Shown in pieces: positions 51,783 to 59,998 of a stretch of 64,000 nt of DNA. This DNA comes from Mycobacterium sp. IS-3022. GTDB taxonomy: Bacteria > Actinomycetota > Actinomycetes > Mycobacteriales > Mycobacteriaceae. The notes under the pieces were generated by a model. That model did not search any database. It saw only the letters and a program-made list of their open reading frames with translations, and was not told where the DNA came from. Location: the NCBI RefSeq assembly GCF_001500065.1, contig NZ_LQIN01000002.1:1-64000 (forward strand), given 5' to 3'. The position numbers and the translations under genes are program-made. Within the stretch, counting starts at the first letter, position 1, and each line of letters opens with the position of its first letter.

Positions 51783-52469
51783 TTATGAGCGCTGCGCACC
51801 CGCCTCGTCAACGCTGGTGGACGCGGCACGCACTCTCATGTCGGGCGCCCAGTGGCGATCCCATTGGTCCACCACAACGACATCTTCAACCGGCTTTCGC
51901 CGTACTTTGTGATGGCTCCCGCGCGGCCACCCGGCGGTTACCAGCGTGGCGATCCGCCAGTCTTCGGGAATGCCGACCAGCGCGCGTAGTTCCGACTCAC
52001 AGGACTCGTGCCACAACGTGACTGCCGCACCGAGGCCGACCGCTCGGGCGGCAAGTAAGAAATTCTGGACCGCGGGAAAGATGGAGGCGCCCTGCTGAAG
52101 GTCGCCCGTCCCCCGTTGTGGCTTGATGCAGAACAGGATGCACACCGGAGCGTCGCCGCCGACATGTGTGTGTTCCCATACAGCTCGCAAGCCCCGCGAC
52201 TTGGGGTCCGCAGCATCTTCGGACGGGACTTCGAGCTTGTAGAAGGCGACCATCGCCTCCCATGCCCGGCGTGCGCCTTTGGATACTGCCGCGCGTGTTT
52301 CGGGTGATCTCAGGACGACGAACCGCCAGGGTTGCTGATTCGCGCCAGAAGGCGCCCACGTCGCCGCGGTCAAACAGCGCTGCAGCACCGCGTCGTCCAC
52401 CGGGTCCTGCCGGTATCTGCGTACTGCCGACGCGCTCGCCATCACTGTCCAGATGTCGGATGTCGTCAT
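51783..52469 (-). CDS. Nitroreductase family protein
   Basis: 228 aa FMN-dependent nitroreductase. SASAVRRYRQDPVDDAVLQ and AATWAPSGANQQPWRFVVLR form the FMN-binding N-terminal part; the C-terminal portion has QGASIFPAVQNFLLAARAVG and GIPEDWRIATLVTAGWPRG. Such enzymes reduce nitro groups, quinones or enones with NAD(P)H. ATG 52469 overlaps the DapB-like gene by ATGA, linking it to the same operon. Confidence 0.88.
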   Translation of the reverse strand: MTTSDIWTVMASASAVRRYRQDPVDDAVLQRCLTAATWAPSGANQQPWRFVVLRSPETRAAVSKGARRAWEAMVAFYKLEVPSEDAADPKSRGLRAVWEHTHVGGDAPVCILFCIKPQRGTGDLQQGASIFPAVQNFLLAARAVGLGAAVTLWHESCESELRALVGIPEDWRIATLVTAGWPRGSHHKVRRKPVEDVVVVDQWDRHWAPDMRVRAASTSVDEAGAQRS

Positions 52470-53590
52470 GCCGGCGCTACTTTGTCGGCGGTTCGCGGAA
52501 GCATGCCTTGCCACGTTCCGCCGCGCACCGGTCCGGTGACCAATGGCAGGTCGAGTGTTGACAGCACCCCGGGTGGTGCGGCAAGCACGGCGGGGATGGC
52601 ATTCAGTTCGCGCATCACCGTCGCATAAGTCAAGCCTCGCATGTTGTTTCCGCGACCGTGCATCTCAATGTCGACCGTGTAGGTGGGCAGACCGTCGACG
52701 ATGACGCGGTATCCCCCGTGTGGGGACGGATGTCGCGGCCAGTCCGGTGCCGAACCTTCGCCCATCCTGGTGATGTGCTCGAGTACGACGCGTTCCTCGC
52801 TCTCCACCATGCCCGCCAGTTTGAACCGCATCCCGCCCATGGTGCCCGGTTCGATCCATCCCGACGCGACCTCGTAACGCTCAGTGGCCAGCCACTTCTC
52901 GATGGTCGTCTCAACGCGATCGAGCGGCAGGCCGACGCCGTCGGCCACCAGATGCACGGTCGGCGCCCACAACGCCGCGAGCCGCTCGGTGTCGAAAAGC
53001 GGGGCGGGATGGTCCGGCGGATGCCCGAAACCCATGAAGTCGAACATGATGTCGGGTTGATTGATCGGACCGTAGTCGAGGATCTCGAGCATGGTGATGG
53101 TGTCGACGCGGCTGCTGAATCCGGTCATCGTCAGCGCGATGACGTCGTTCGCCCAGCCGGGGTCGACGCCGCTGTTGAAGAAGCTGGTGCCGCCTTCCTC
53201 GCACGCCGACGCAATGAGGTCGGCCGTCTCCTTGTCGGCCGCGGGCGGATAGCACATCGGCACCAGCGAGGTGCAGACCACGTTCTTCCCGGCGCGCAGG
53301 CACCGTGCGATGTCGTGCGCCGCTTCGCGATAGCGGTAGTCGCCGGAAGCGAAGTACGCGACCACATCGGCGTCGAGCGCCAATGCAGCCTCGATGTCCC
53401 GGCTCGCCACGACGCCGGTGTCGGGCATCCCGCAGAGTGCGCCCGCGTCCTTGCCCTCCTTCGCCGCGGCGTGCACGACGACGCCCACCAGGTCGAGTCC
53501 GGGGTGCGCGATCAGCGCTCGTAACGCACCCACCCCGACTTGACCCGGACCCCAGAGGATGACCCTCGGGTCATGTTGACCGTCTGTCAT
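52466..53590 (-). CDS. DapB-like NAD(P)-dependent oxidoreductase (paralogue of 38638)
   Basis: 374 aa. Rossmann start VILWGPGQVGVGALRALIAH, then DADVVAYFASGDYRY, NVVCTSLVPMCYPP and NSGVDPGWANDVI. The same fold and segment order as the gene at 38638, and like it followed by an oxidoreductase gene. ATG 53590 follows GGAAGGG. Its promoter region shares the palindrome at 53621 with a divergent crotonase gene. Substrate unknown. Confidence 0.78.
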   Translation of the reverse strand: MTDGQHDPRVILWGPGQVGVGALRALIAHPGLDLVGVVVHAAAKEGKDAGALCGMPDTGVVASRDIEAALALDADVVAYFASGDYRYREAAHDIARCLRAGKNVVCTSLVPMCYPPAADKETADLIASACEEGGTSFFNSGVDPGWANDVIALTMTGFSSRVDTITMLEILDYGPINQPDIMFDFMGFGHPPDHPAPLFDTERLAALWAPTVHLVADGVGLPLDRVETTIEKWLATERYEVASGWIEPGTMGGMRFKLAGMVESEERVVLEHITRMGEGSAPDWPRHPSPHGGYRVIVDGLPTYTVDIEMHGRGNNMRGLTYATVMRELNAIPAVLAAPPGVLSTLDLPLVTGPVRGGTWQGMLPRTADKVAPA

Positions 53591-53620
53591 GCACACCCTT
53601 CCCAGGCAGAGCTCCGAAGT

Positions 53621-53640
53621 GTGAGAACATACCTTCTCAC
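53621..53640. promoter_or_regulatory. Palindromic operator between DapB-like and crotonase genes
   Basis: GTGAGAA (53621-53627) and TTCTCAC (53634-53640) are perfect arms around CATACC. The site lies 31 bases from one start and 46 from the other. The TetR promoter at 57751 has TGAGAA-N6-TTCCCA, so the TetR at 56943 is the likely regulator. Confidence 0.6.
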
Positions 53641-53685
53641 TCACCGATAACACCATTACCACAGTGCACGACGATGGAGGAGCCG

Positions 53686-54594
53686 ATGACCGATTACCAG
53701 TTCTTGAAGTGGGAGACGTTCGACGACGGCCAGATCGTGCGGATCTCACTGAACCGCCCGGAGCAACGCAACGCCCAGAACCGAGGAATGCTGGTCGAAC
53801 TCGACGAGGCCTTCGCCAGGGCCGAAGCCGACGACACCGTTCGCGTCGTCATCCTCGCCGGCGAGGGGCCGATGTTCTCCTCCGGCCACGACATCGGCTC
53901 AAAACAGGCCCGCGCAGAGTTCACCCCCGGACCCGGCCAGCATCCGACCGCGGCCATCAACGGCGGCACCCGCGAAGGTGCGGAGAAGATCATGCTGCAG
54001 GAATGGCACTACTTCTTCCAGAACAACCTGCGCTGGCGCAACCTGCGCAAGATCACGATCGCTCAGGTGCATGGCGATGTGTTCTCGGCGGGCCTGATGC
54101 TGATCTGGGCGTGCGACCTGATCGTGGGCAGCGAGGAGGTGCGCTTCGCCGACGTGGTCGGGACCCGGCTGGGCATGTGCGGCATGGAGTATTTCGGGCA
54201 TCCGTGGGAGTTCGGCCCGCGACGCACCAAAGAGCTGATGCTGACCGGCGACGCCATCGACATCGAGGAGGCCTACCGCCTGGGCATGGTGAGCAAGATC
54301 TTCAAGCGCGACGAGTTGGCCGACCGCACACTCGACATGGCGCGGCGCATCGCGACCGTCCCGACGATGGCGGCCTTGCTGATCAAGGAATCGGTCAACC
54401 AGTCCGTGGACAACATGGGCTTCTACAATGCGCTGCAGGCCTGCTTCACGCTGCACCAGCTGAACCACTCGCACTGGGTCGGGGTGCGCGACGACAAGCG
54501 CGCCACCGCCGGCGAGGATCAGGGCGTGCCGAACTGGCGAACCGCTCCCCCGATCGTGCTGTCGGTCAAAGACCAGGTGCGTGCCGAGGCGTGA
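53686..54594 (+). CDS. Enoyl-CoA hydratase/isomerase (crotonase) family protein
   Basis: 302 aa. ATG 53686 behind GGAGGAG; an ATG at 53674 would add four residues. Oxyanion motifs GPMFSSGHDIGS and HGDVFSAGLMLIW. The first Glu site is not recognisable (FADVVGTRLG), while the second keeps Glu (RTKELMLTG). It carries an insertion of about 35 residues after the first motif, like the crotonase at 43555. Divergent from the DapB-like gene. Confidence 0.86.
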   Translation: MTDYQFLKWETFDDGQIVRISLNRPEQRNAQNRGMLVELDEAFARAEADDTVRVVILAGEGPMFSSGHDIGSKQARAEFTPGPGQHPTAAINGGTREGAEKIMLQEWHYFFQNNLRWRNLRKITIAQVHGDVFSAGLMLIWACDLIVGSEEVRFADVVGTRLGMCGMEYFGHPWEFGPRRTKELMLTGDAIDIEEAYRLGMVSKIFKRDELADRTLDMARRIATVPTMAALLIKESVNQSVDNMGFYNALQACFTLHQLNHSHWVGVRDDKRATAGEDQGVPNWRTAPPIVLSVKDQVRAEA

Positions 54595-54685
54595 CAACCA
54601 CCACCCCATCGCCGAACGTCGGCTACCGTCACTCATTCGGCCGCGCAGGCGCGCATTCCCCCACACTCACTGAAGGACGGCCGGT

Positions 54686-55693
54686 TCAGCCGGTGACCGC
54701 TCCGTAGCGGGCATCCGCGACGCGGTCCAGCGCGACTGCCGGCTCGCCGTACACCATGGCCCACCCTCGGACCCGCCGGTAGTACAGCTGGATGTCACCT
54801 TCCATCCCGAAGCCGTAGCCACCGTGGATGTGCAGACTGCGACGCGTGGCATCGCGCGCAGTCTCATAGGCGAATGCGAATGCCATAGCGGCCAGTTCGG
54901 TGACGCGGTGCGGTTCGTCGGCGAAGGCGCACGCCGCCTCGAAGGCCAGCAGCCGCGCACCGTCGACCGCCGTGGCGCTGTCCGCCAGCGGATGTGACAC
55001 AGCCTGGAAGGCGCCGATCGGGGTGCCGAACGCGTGCCGCTGTTTGGCGTAGTCGACGCCCATTTCGACGGCCTTCGCGGCGGCACCCACGAGCGCCGCG
55101 GCGGTCAGGGTGAGCCACAGGTCGATGGCGCCGGAGAACAGCCGCCGAGCGGCCTCACCATCTGCGAGAACCGTGGCATCGCGAATCACCACGTCCGCCA
55201 GCGGTAACGACCCGAGGTTCTCGACGCGATTGCGGTGGCGGGTCGCAACCATGACGAGACGGCCTCCGACCAGCGCCACGACCGCATCGGCCACGGCCCC
55301 GCCGGGGACGAGCCCCAACACCTCGCCGTCGCAGACCCGTGGGGCGAAGCTGACGAGCTTGTCGCCCACCATCGCGTCCCGCGCCAGCTCGCCCACACCG
55401 CAGGCGGCCAGCAGCCTCGCGGCGACCTGCGCCTCGATGACCGGGGCCGATGCGACCGCCCGGCCGTACTGCTCGGCGATCAGGGCCAGTTCCAGTTCGG
55501 AAGCTCCCCAGCCGCCGGCGAACTCGCCGACGGCCATCTCGACGGCGCCGGTCTCCACCAGCGCCGCCCACAACTTCGGATCGAATCCCAGGGGCTCGGC
55601 GGCCCGCACCCGTTCGGATGTCGACTCACGCGCGTACATCGACGCGAAGGAATCGAGCAGCTGTCGCTGTTCGCCCGACAGGCTCAGGTCCAC
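54686..55693 (-). CDS. Acyl-CoA dehydrogenase (FadE), short divergent subunit
   Basis: 335 aa from GTG 55693, which has GAGG at 8 bases. DLSLSGEQRQLLDSFASMYA starts the N-terminal helical domain; the C-terminal domain has YAKQRHAFGTPIGAFQAVSH and IHGGYGFGMEGDIQLYYRR. FAD motifs in the middle are degenerate, and the C-terminus reads VYGEPAVALDRV in place of EGT. It is divergent from the next FadE across a perfect palindrome; the two likely form one heteromeric enzyme. Confidence 0.87.
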   Translation of the reverse strand: MDLSLSGEQRQLLDSFASMYARESTSERVRAAEPLGFDPKLWAALVETGAVEMAVGEFAGGWGASELELALIAEQYGRAVASAPVIEAQVAARLLAACGVGELARDAMVGDKLVSFAPRVCDGEVLGLVPGGAVADAVVALVGGRLVMVATRHRNRVENLGSLPLADVVIRDATVLADGEAARRLFSGAIDLWLTLTAAALVGAAAKAVEMGVDYAKQRHAFGTPIGAFQAVSHPLADSATAVDGARLLAFEAACAFADEPHRVTELAAMAFAFAYETARDATRRSLHIHGGYGFGMEGDIQLYYRRVRGWAMVYGEPAVALDRVADARYGAVTG

Positions 55694-55721
55694 GGGATGC
55701 ACCTCACATGCGAATATGTCG

Positions 55722-55739
55722 ACTCTCAGTTTTGAGAGT
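55722..55739. promoter_or_regulatory. Perfect palindrome between divergent FadE genes
   Basis: ACTCTCA (55722-55728) and TGAGAGT (55733-55739) flank GTTT. It uses the same TGAGA/TCTCA half-site letters as 53621 but in the opposite order, so it may serve a different regulator or a different dimer geometry. It should control both FadE genes. Confidence 0.5.
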
Positions 55740-55793
55740 AGCATTACCGCGAACAGCCACCGCACGGTCGTCGAGACAGATTGGTTCCCGCTC

Positions 55794-56954
55794 ATGCACT
55801 TTCAGTCCGACACCGCGACGGAGAACTTCCGGGAGGGCGTGCGCAGGCATCTCGAGGACGTGCTGACTCCAGACTTCGAGGAACGTATATACCGCAGCGG
55901 CGTCGCGCACGACGACGACTTCACCAAAGGTCTCGTCGAGAAGGGTTACTTCGCTCCGAGTTGGCCCGCCGAGTCCGGCGGACAAGATCGCAACTCGTGG
56001 GAAGAGCAGGCGCTCAACGAGGAACTCATGCGGACGGATGCGCCCGTGTACCTGGCCGAGACCACCCGCATGGTGGCATCGATCATCCGGGAGATCGGCG
56101 CACCTCCGATGAAGGAGCGCATCCTGCCGGGCGCCCTGGCCGGCGACATCACGATTGCGCTCGGCTTCACCGAACCGGAATGCGGATCGGATGTCGCCGC
56201 GGCCGCCACGAGGGCCGTGCGGGACGGTGACGGGTGGGTCATCAACGGCTCCAAGATGTTCACCACCAACGGCCACATTGCCGACTATGTTTTCCTCCTG
56301 GCCCGTACGAGTCCCGACAAGCCGAAGCACAAGGGGCTCACGATGTTTCTCGTGCCCACGGACTCCGATGGGTTCGAAGCGCAGGCGGTGCGGACCCTGT
56401 CCGGCGAGCGTACGAACATCACGTTCTACAGCGATGTGCGCATCGGCGACGAATGGCGGATAGGCGATGTCGACGCCGGTTGGCAGGTGGTGGGCCTGTC
56501 GCTGCAGGACGAGCACGCGTCCGGTTGGGGACCACATATCGCTCGGCTACTGCATCACGCCGAGGCTTGGGCGTCGACGGCACCGTCGCAGGACGCACCG
56601 CTTCCGATCACGAAACCCGATGTGCGACGGCGGATCGCGCGCGTCGCGATGGAGCTGGAGGTGTCGATGCTGCTACAGCGCCGATGCGTGTGGATGACCG
56701 ACAACGGCCAAGCTCCAGTCGCCGAGGGGCCGATGTCGAAGGTGTTCTCCACCGAGGCTCTCGTGCGTGCGAGCCAGGACATCGTCGAACTCGTCGGCCC
56801 CGATGCGCTGCGGTCTTACTTCGAGCCGACGGCGCCGGAGCGCGGCCGCTTCGAACATCTGATGCGCTTCTCGCTTGGCACCACGATCTACGCGGGCACC
56901 AGCGAGGTGCAGCGCACCATCATCGCCCAGCGCGGGCTGGGTCTACCCCGTTAG
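55794..56954 (+). CDS. Acyl-CoA dehydrogenase (FadE), larger subunit
   Basis: 386 aa. GFTEPECGSDVAAAATRAVR, WVINGSKMFTTNGHIADYVF and YAGTSEVQRTIIAQRG are clear ACAD motifs; the EGT Glu is Ala. SLQDEHASGW near residue 240 could provide the base as in heterotetrameric FadE enzymes. The start at ATG 55794 lacks a good ribosome site. It ends 12 bases inside the convergent TetR gene. Confidence 0.9.
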   Translation: MHFQSDTATENFREGVRRHLEDVLTPDFEERIYRSGVAHDDDFTKGLVEKGYFAPSWPAESGGQDRNSWEEQALNEELMRTDAPVYLAETTRMVASIIREIGAPPMKERILPGALAGDITIALGFTEPECGSDVAAAATRAVRDGDGWVINGSKMFTTNGHIADYVFLLARTSPDKPKHKGLTMFLVPTDSDGFEAQAVRTLSGERTNITFYSDVRIGDEWRIGDVDAGWQVVGLSLQDEHASGWGPHIARLLHHAEAWASTAPSQDAPLPITKPDVRRRIARVAMELEVSMLLQRRCVWMTDNGQAPVAEGPMSKVFSTEALVRASQDIVELVGPDALRSYFEPTAPERGRFEHLMRFSLGTTIYAGTSEVQRTIIAQRGLGLPR

Positions 56955-57743
56955 ATCCTTGGGCTTGCGAGCACCGCGGCGGCGCGGTGCGGTCTTTGCG
57001 GCGATGGCCTTCTTGGGGCCGCTTGCGGGCGGTGTCAGCGCTTGCAGGCACCATGCCCACAATTGGTCCTCGGACAGTTCTGCGCCCTTGACACCCAGAT
57101 GGAACACGCCGATTTGTGCGAGCGCGATGAGCGTCGAGTTCAGCAGCGTGGTCAACTGCGCAGGAGTCATGTCCTTGCGGACCAGCCCGGCGCGAGAACA
57201 CGATGTCAAAATCTTGGTCAACAGCTTCTGGTGTGGCTCCCAGATTTTCGCGAAGTCGGCGGGCCGTTCGATTTCCAGGCTGAGGTTGTAGATCGTCATG
57301 ACGCGGCCACCGACCTTTTCCGAAGATTCGGCGCGGGACAGGAACCCCCGGCAGAATGCCTCGAGCTGCGCCATCGGCCCCTCGGACGCGGCCGCTGAGA
57401 CCTCGTGCCGGATGCCCTCGATGAACTGGCTGGTCGCGTTCTCGTAAAGCGCCAACAACAGTTCTTCCTTCCCCGCGAAATGCTGGTAGAAGGCACGCAG
57501 GCTCAGATTCGAGCGATCGATGAGGGTCTGGATCGTGAAGTCGGCGCGGCCGGATTCCTCGACCAGTTCGAGGGCCGTGGCCAAGAACCTCGAGCTGCGA
57601 GCGAGCGCACGCGCGCGTGCTTGGCTGAGTCGCCGCTCGATCGTTCGTTCCTGCCAGGTGCTCGGCATCTCGAAGTCGGTATCGACGTCGACGAGTTCCA
57701 GCTCGGCGTCTGAGTCGTGGGCGGTGCGCTTCTTAGCAGTCAT
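56943..57743 (-). CDS. TetR family transcriptional regulator
   Basis: 266 aa. An extended acidic N-terminus (AHDSDAELELVDVDTDFE) precedes the HTH (about 70-110: IQTLIDRSNLSLRAFYQHFA, then GKEELLLALY). The C-terminus is basic (APRRRGARKPKDL). ATG 57743 has a TGAGAA-N6-TTCCCA site just upstream; the same motif occurs at 53621. It probably regulates the divergent crotonase/DapB-like genes, itself and perhaps the amidohydrolase at 57970. Confidence 0.85.
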   Translation of the reverse strand: MTAKKRTAHDSDAELELVDVDTDFEMPSTWQERTIERRLSQARARALARSSRFLATALELVEESGRADFTIQTLIDRSNLSLRAFYQHFAGKEELLLALYENATSQFIEGIRHEVSAAASEGPMAQLEAFCRGFLSRAESSEKVGGRVMTIYNLSLEIERPADFAKIWEPHQKLLTKILTSCSRAGLVRKDMTPAQLTTLLNSTLIALAQIGVFHLGVKGAELSEDQLWAWCLQALTPPASGPKKAIAAKTAPRRRGARKPKDLTG

Positions 57744-57750
57744 GGTGTCT

Positions 57751-57768
57751 TGAGAATACTCGTTCCCA
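57751..57768. promoter_or_regulatory. Candidate autoregulatory operator of the TetR at 56943
   Basis: TGAGAATACTCGTTCCCA: TGAGAA and TTCCCA around TACTCG, one mismatch from a full palindrome, and close to the perfect site at 53621. It lies 8 bases upstream of the TetR start, a repression position. Confidence 0.45.
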
Positions 57769-57917
57769 GCTTGTTCTTTGTCATCTACCGACACGTGCAT
57801 TTTGCCGTGGACCCGCGACGGCGCGGTCAGCACCGACCCGATCGACGATGCGATCGCATCCCGACCCGTCGCCAGGGCCCCATGCGGTACTGTTGGAAAC
57901 AATGATTCTCGATTGCG

Positions 57918-57931
57918 GAAACATCTGTTTC
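57918..57931. promoter_or_regulatory. Palindrome upstream of the amidohydrolase gene
   Basis: GAAACATCTGTTTC has perfect 6-base arms around TC. It lies 39 bases before the amidohydrolase start in the 226-base divergent region. It resembles no regulator site that I can name; see also the rejected SOS-box reading. Confidence 0.35.
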
Positions 57932-57969
57932 GTGATTGTGCCGCAAGCCGTTCCCGAAGGAGTGCAGCG

Positions 57970-59157
57970 TTGAGCGCAGACATCCTGATCGTCTCGCCGG
58001 ACGACCATCTGGTGGAACCGGCTGATCTGTGGACCAGCCGGTTGCCCGAGCGTTACCTGGACATCGGACCGCGGATCGTCCGACATCGAGGACGGATGGA
58101 TCCGACAGTCACTTCCGATGTCGCGTTCATCGAGGACGACGACGGTCGTGACGCCGACATCTGGCACTACGAGGATTCGATCATCCCGATCCCGCTCATC
58201 AGCGCCGCTGCCGGATATGACCTCGACGAGCTCAGCACCGATCCGATCACCTACGACGAGATGCGCCCGGGCTGCTACCGCCCGGCGGACCGGCTCGCGG
58301 ACATGGACATCGCCGGTATCGAGGCCTCGGCCTGCTTCCCCAACACGCTGGTCCGGTTCTGCGGGCAACGATTCCTGTACGGCAAGGACAAGGAGCTCGC
58401 CCTGCTATGCGTGCAGGCCTACAACGACTTCCAGACCGACGAGTGGAGCGGCAGCTCGGACGGCCGGCTCATTCCGCTCGGCATCATCCCGCTCTGGGAT
58501 GTCGAGCTGGCCGCCAGGGAGGTAGAACGCGTTGCCGCCAAGGGCATGCCCGCCGTGTGCTTCTCGGAACTGCCTGCCCGACTCGACCTGCCGTCCATCC
58601 ACAGCGGCTACTGGGACCCGTTCTTCGCCGCATGCGAGCGCAACGACGTCGGCATCATGCTCCACATCGGATCGAGCTCGTCGCTCACCAAGTCCTCACC
58701 GGACTCCCCCCACGTCGTCACCAGCGCGCTGATGGCCGTCAACTGCACCATCGCCCTGGTCGACTGGTTGTTCTCGGCCAAGCTGAAGCAGTTCCCCAAA
58801 CTCAAGATCGCGTTCGCCGAGGCGCAGGCCGGATGGATCCCCTACTACCTGCAGCGCGTCGACGAGGTCTGGGAGGACCGCCGGGCGTGGGGCGGCATCC
58901 ACCCGTTGCTGACCGAACCGCCGAGCACCCAGGTGCCGGGTCGGGTGTGGTTCTCGACGTTCGGTGACCCGGTCGCGTTCCGCATCCTCGATCTCGTCGG
59001 CGAAGACCAGCTCATGTTCGAGACCGATTACCCGCACAACGACACGAACTGGCCGCACAGCATGGACGTCGCCAACAAGGCGACCGAGGGGCTGGACGAA
59101 GAGACCAAGCGGAAGGTGTTGTCCACCAACGCCAAGAACTTCTTCGGGCTCACCTGA
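57970..59157 (+). CDS. Amidohydrolase-2 family protein
   Basis: 395 aa from TTG 57970, which has AAGGAG 7 bases upstream; the open frame extends to 57778 but those 64 residues look non-coding. VSPDDHLVEPADLW, MLHIGSSSSL, KIAFAEAQAGWIPYYLQRV and FETDYPHNDTNWPHS are the amidohydrolase_2 landmarks. Like the genes at 8874 and 11346, it is next to crotonase and FadE genes. Metal-dependent C-C or C-N cleavage is expected; substrate unknown. Confidence 0.84.
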   Translation: MSADILIVSPDDHLVEPADLWTSRLPERYLDIGPRIVRHRGRMDPTVTSDVAFIEDDDGRDADIWHYEDSIIPIPLISAAAGYDLDELSTDPITYDEMRPGCYRPADRLADMDIAGIEASACFPNTLVRFCGQRFLYGKDKELALLCVQAYNDFQTDEWSGSSDGRLIPLGIIPLWDVELAAREVERVAAKGMPAVCFSELPARLDLPSIHSGYWDPFFAACERNDVGIMLHIGSSSSLTKSSPDSPHVVTSALMAVNCTIALVDWLFSAKLKQFPKLKIAFAEAQAGWIPYYLQRVDEVWEDRRAWGGIHPLLTEPPSTQVPGRVWFSTFGDPVAFRILDLVGEDQLMFETDYPHNDTNWPHSMDVANKATEGLDEETKRKVLSTNAKNFFGLT

Positions 59158-59172
59158 TTTCTCCGCGAAGAC

Positions 59173-59997
59173 CTACCGGGCTTTCCAGTCGGGCTTGCGC
59201 TTCTCCAGGAAAGCGCGCGGGCCCTCGATGGCGTCCTTGGTGAGCGCAACCTTCATCCGGTAGTTCTCGGCGAGCAGTTCGGCCTCGTAGATGGGCAGCG
59301 ATAGGCCCTTGCGCACGGCCATTCGCGATCCTCGCACCGCCAGCGGCGCATTGGAGTTCACGATCTCGGCGATCTCCCAGGCCCGGTCCATCAGCGTGTC
59401 GTGCGGCACCACTTCGGTGAACACACCGAGGTCGTATGCGCGCTGCGCGTCGAGGTGTTCGTGCTTGCCCATCAGGATCAGCCGCATGGCCACGGGCAGC
59501 GGCAGGATGCGGGCCAGCCTGACCCCTTCGCGCCCGGAGGTGACGCCGATGCTGACATGCGGGTCCATCAGCGTCGCCCGCTCGGAGGCGATGGTGATGT
59601 CGGCGGTCGTGACGAGGTCCATGCCCGCACCGCACGCGATGCCGTTGACCGCGCAGATGATCGGTTTGGTCATCTGCAGCCACGGTGGCGTCGCCTCCTG
59701 CGGCGCATCCCATTGCCGCATCGAGCTCAAGATGGGATCGCCCTGGTTGTCGATGCCCGGCACGTTCTCCATGTCGTGGTCGGCCGCCTTGTTGACATCC
59801 GCCCCGACGCACAGCGCGCGGCCGGCACCCGTCACTATGACGGTCCAAATGTCCTGCGAGCGTTCGATTTCGGCGTACACCTCGGTGAGCTCGGCGATCA
59901 TCTCGTCGTTGATCGCGTTGAGCACCTCCGGCCGGTTCAGGGTCACGCAGGCGGTATGCCCAGTTACCTCGAACGTGATCGTGTCGTAGTTCTTCAT
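59173..59997 (-). CDS. Crotonase family protein with His/Arg at the catalytic Glu positions
   Basis: 274 aa. GRALCVGADVNKA and NGIACGAGMDLVT oxyanion motifs; MDPHVSIG and AMRLILMGKHE show His and Arg in place of the two hydratase Glu. Residues QWDAPQEATPPW and EIVNSNAPLAVRGSRM are shared almost unchanged with the gene at 20791, so they are recent paralogues. It is the last gene of the TauD/2-hydroxyacid dehydrogenase operon (1-base gap upstream). Non-hydratase activity is likely. Confidence 0.88.
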   Translation of the reverse strand: MKNYDTITFEVTGHTACVTLNRPEVLNAINDEMIAELTEVYAEIERSQDIWTVIVTGAGRALCVGADVNKAADHDMENVPGIDNQGDPILSSMRQWDAPQEATPPWLQMTKPIICAVNGIACGAGMDLVTTADITIASERATLMDPHVSIGVTSGREGVRLARILPLPVAMRLILMGKHEHLDAQRAYDLGVFTEVVPHDTLMDRAWEIAEIVNSNAPLAVRGSRMAVRKGLSLPIYEAELLAENYRMKVALTKDAIEGPRAFLEKRKPDWKAR

Positions 59998-59998
59998 C

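Noticed and set aside
51614-51829. 71-codon minus-strand frame between nitroreductase and membrane protein
   Set aside because: Pro/Arg/Ala-rich sequence without ribosome site or domain; it also overlaps the end of the nitroreductase gene.
57918-57931. LexA (SOS) box upstream of the amidohydrolase
   Set aside because: The mycobacterial SOS box needs TCGAAC-N4-GTTCGA; the arms here are GAAAC/GTTTC with wrong outer bases, and the gene is not DNA-repair related.
57778-57969. 64-residue N-terminal extension of the amidohydrolase
   Set aside because: Arg/Ser-rich, contains the putative regulatory region, and the TTG at 57970 has a proper ribosome site right before the conserved domain.
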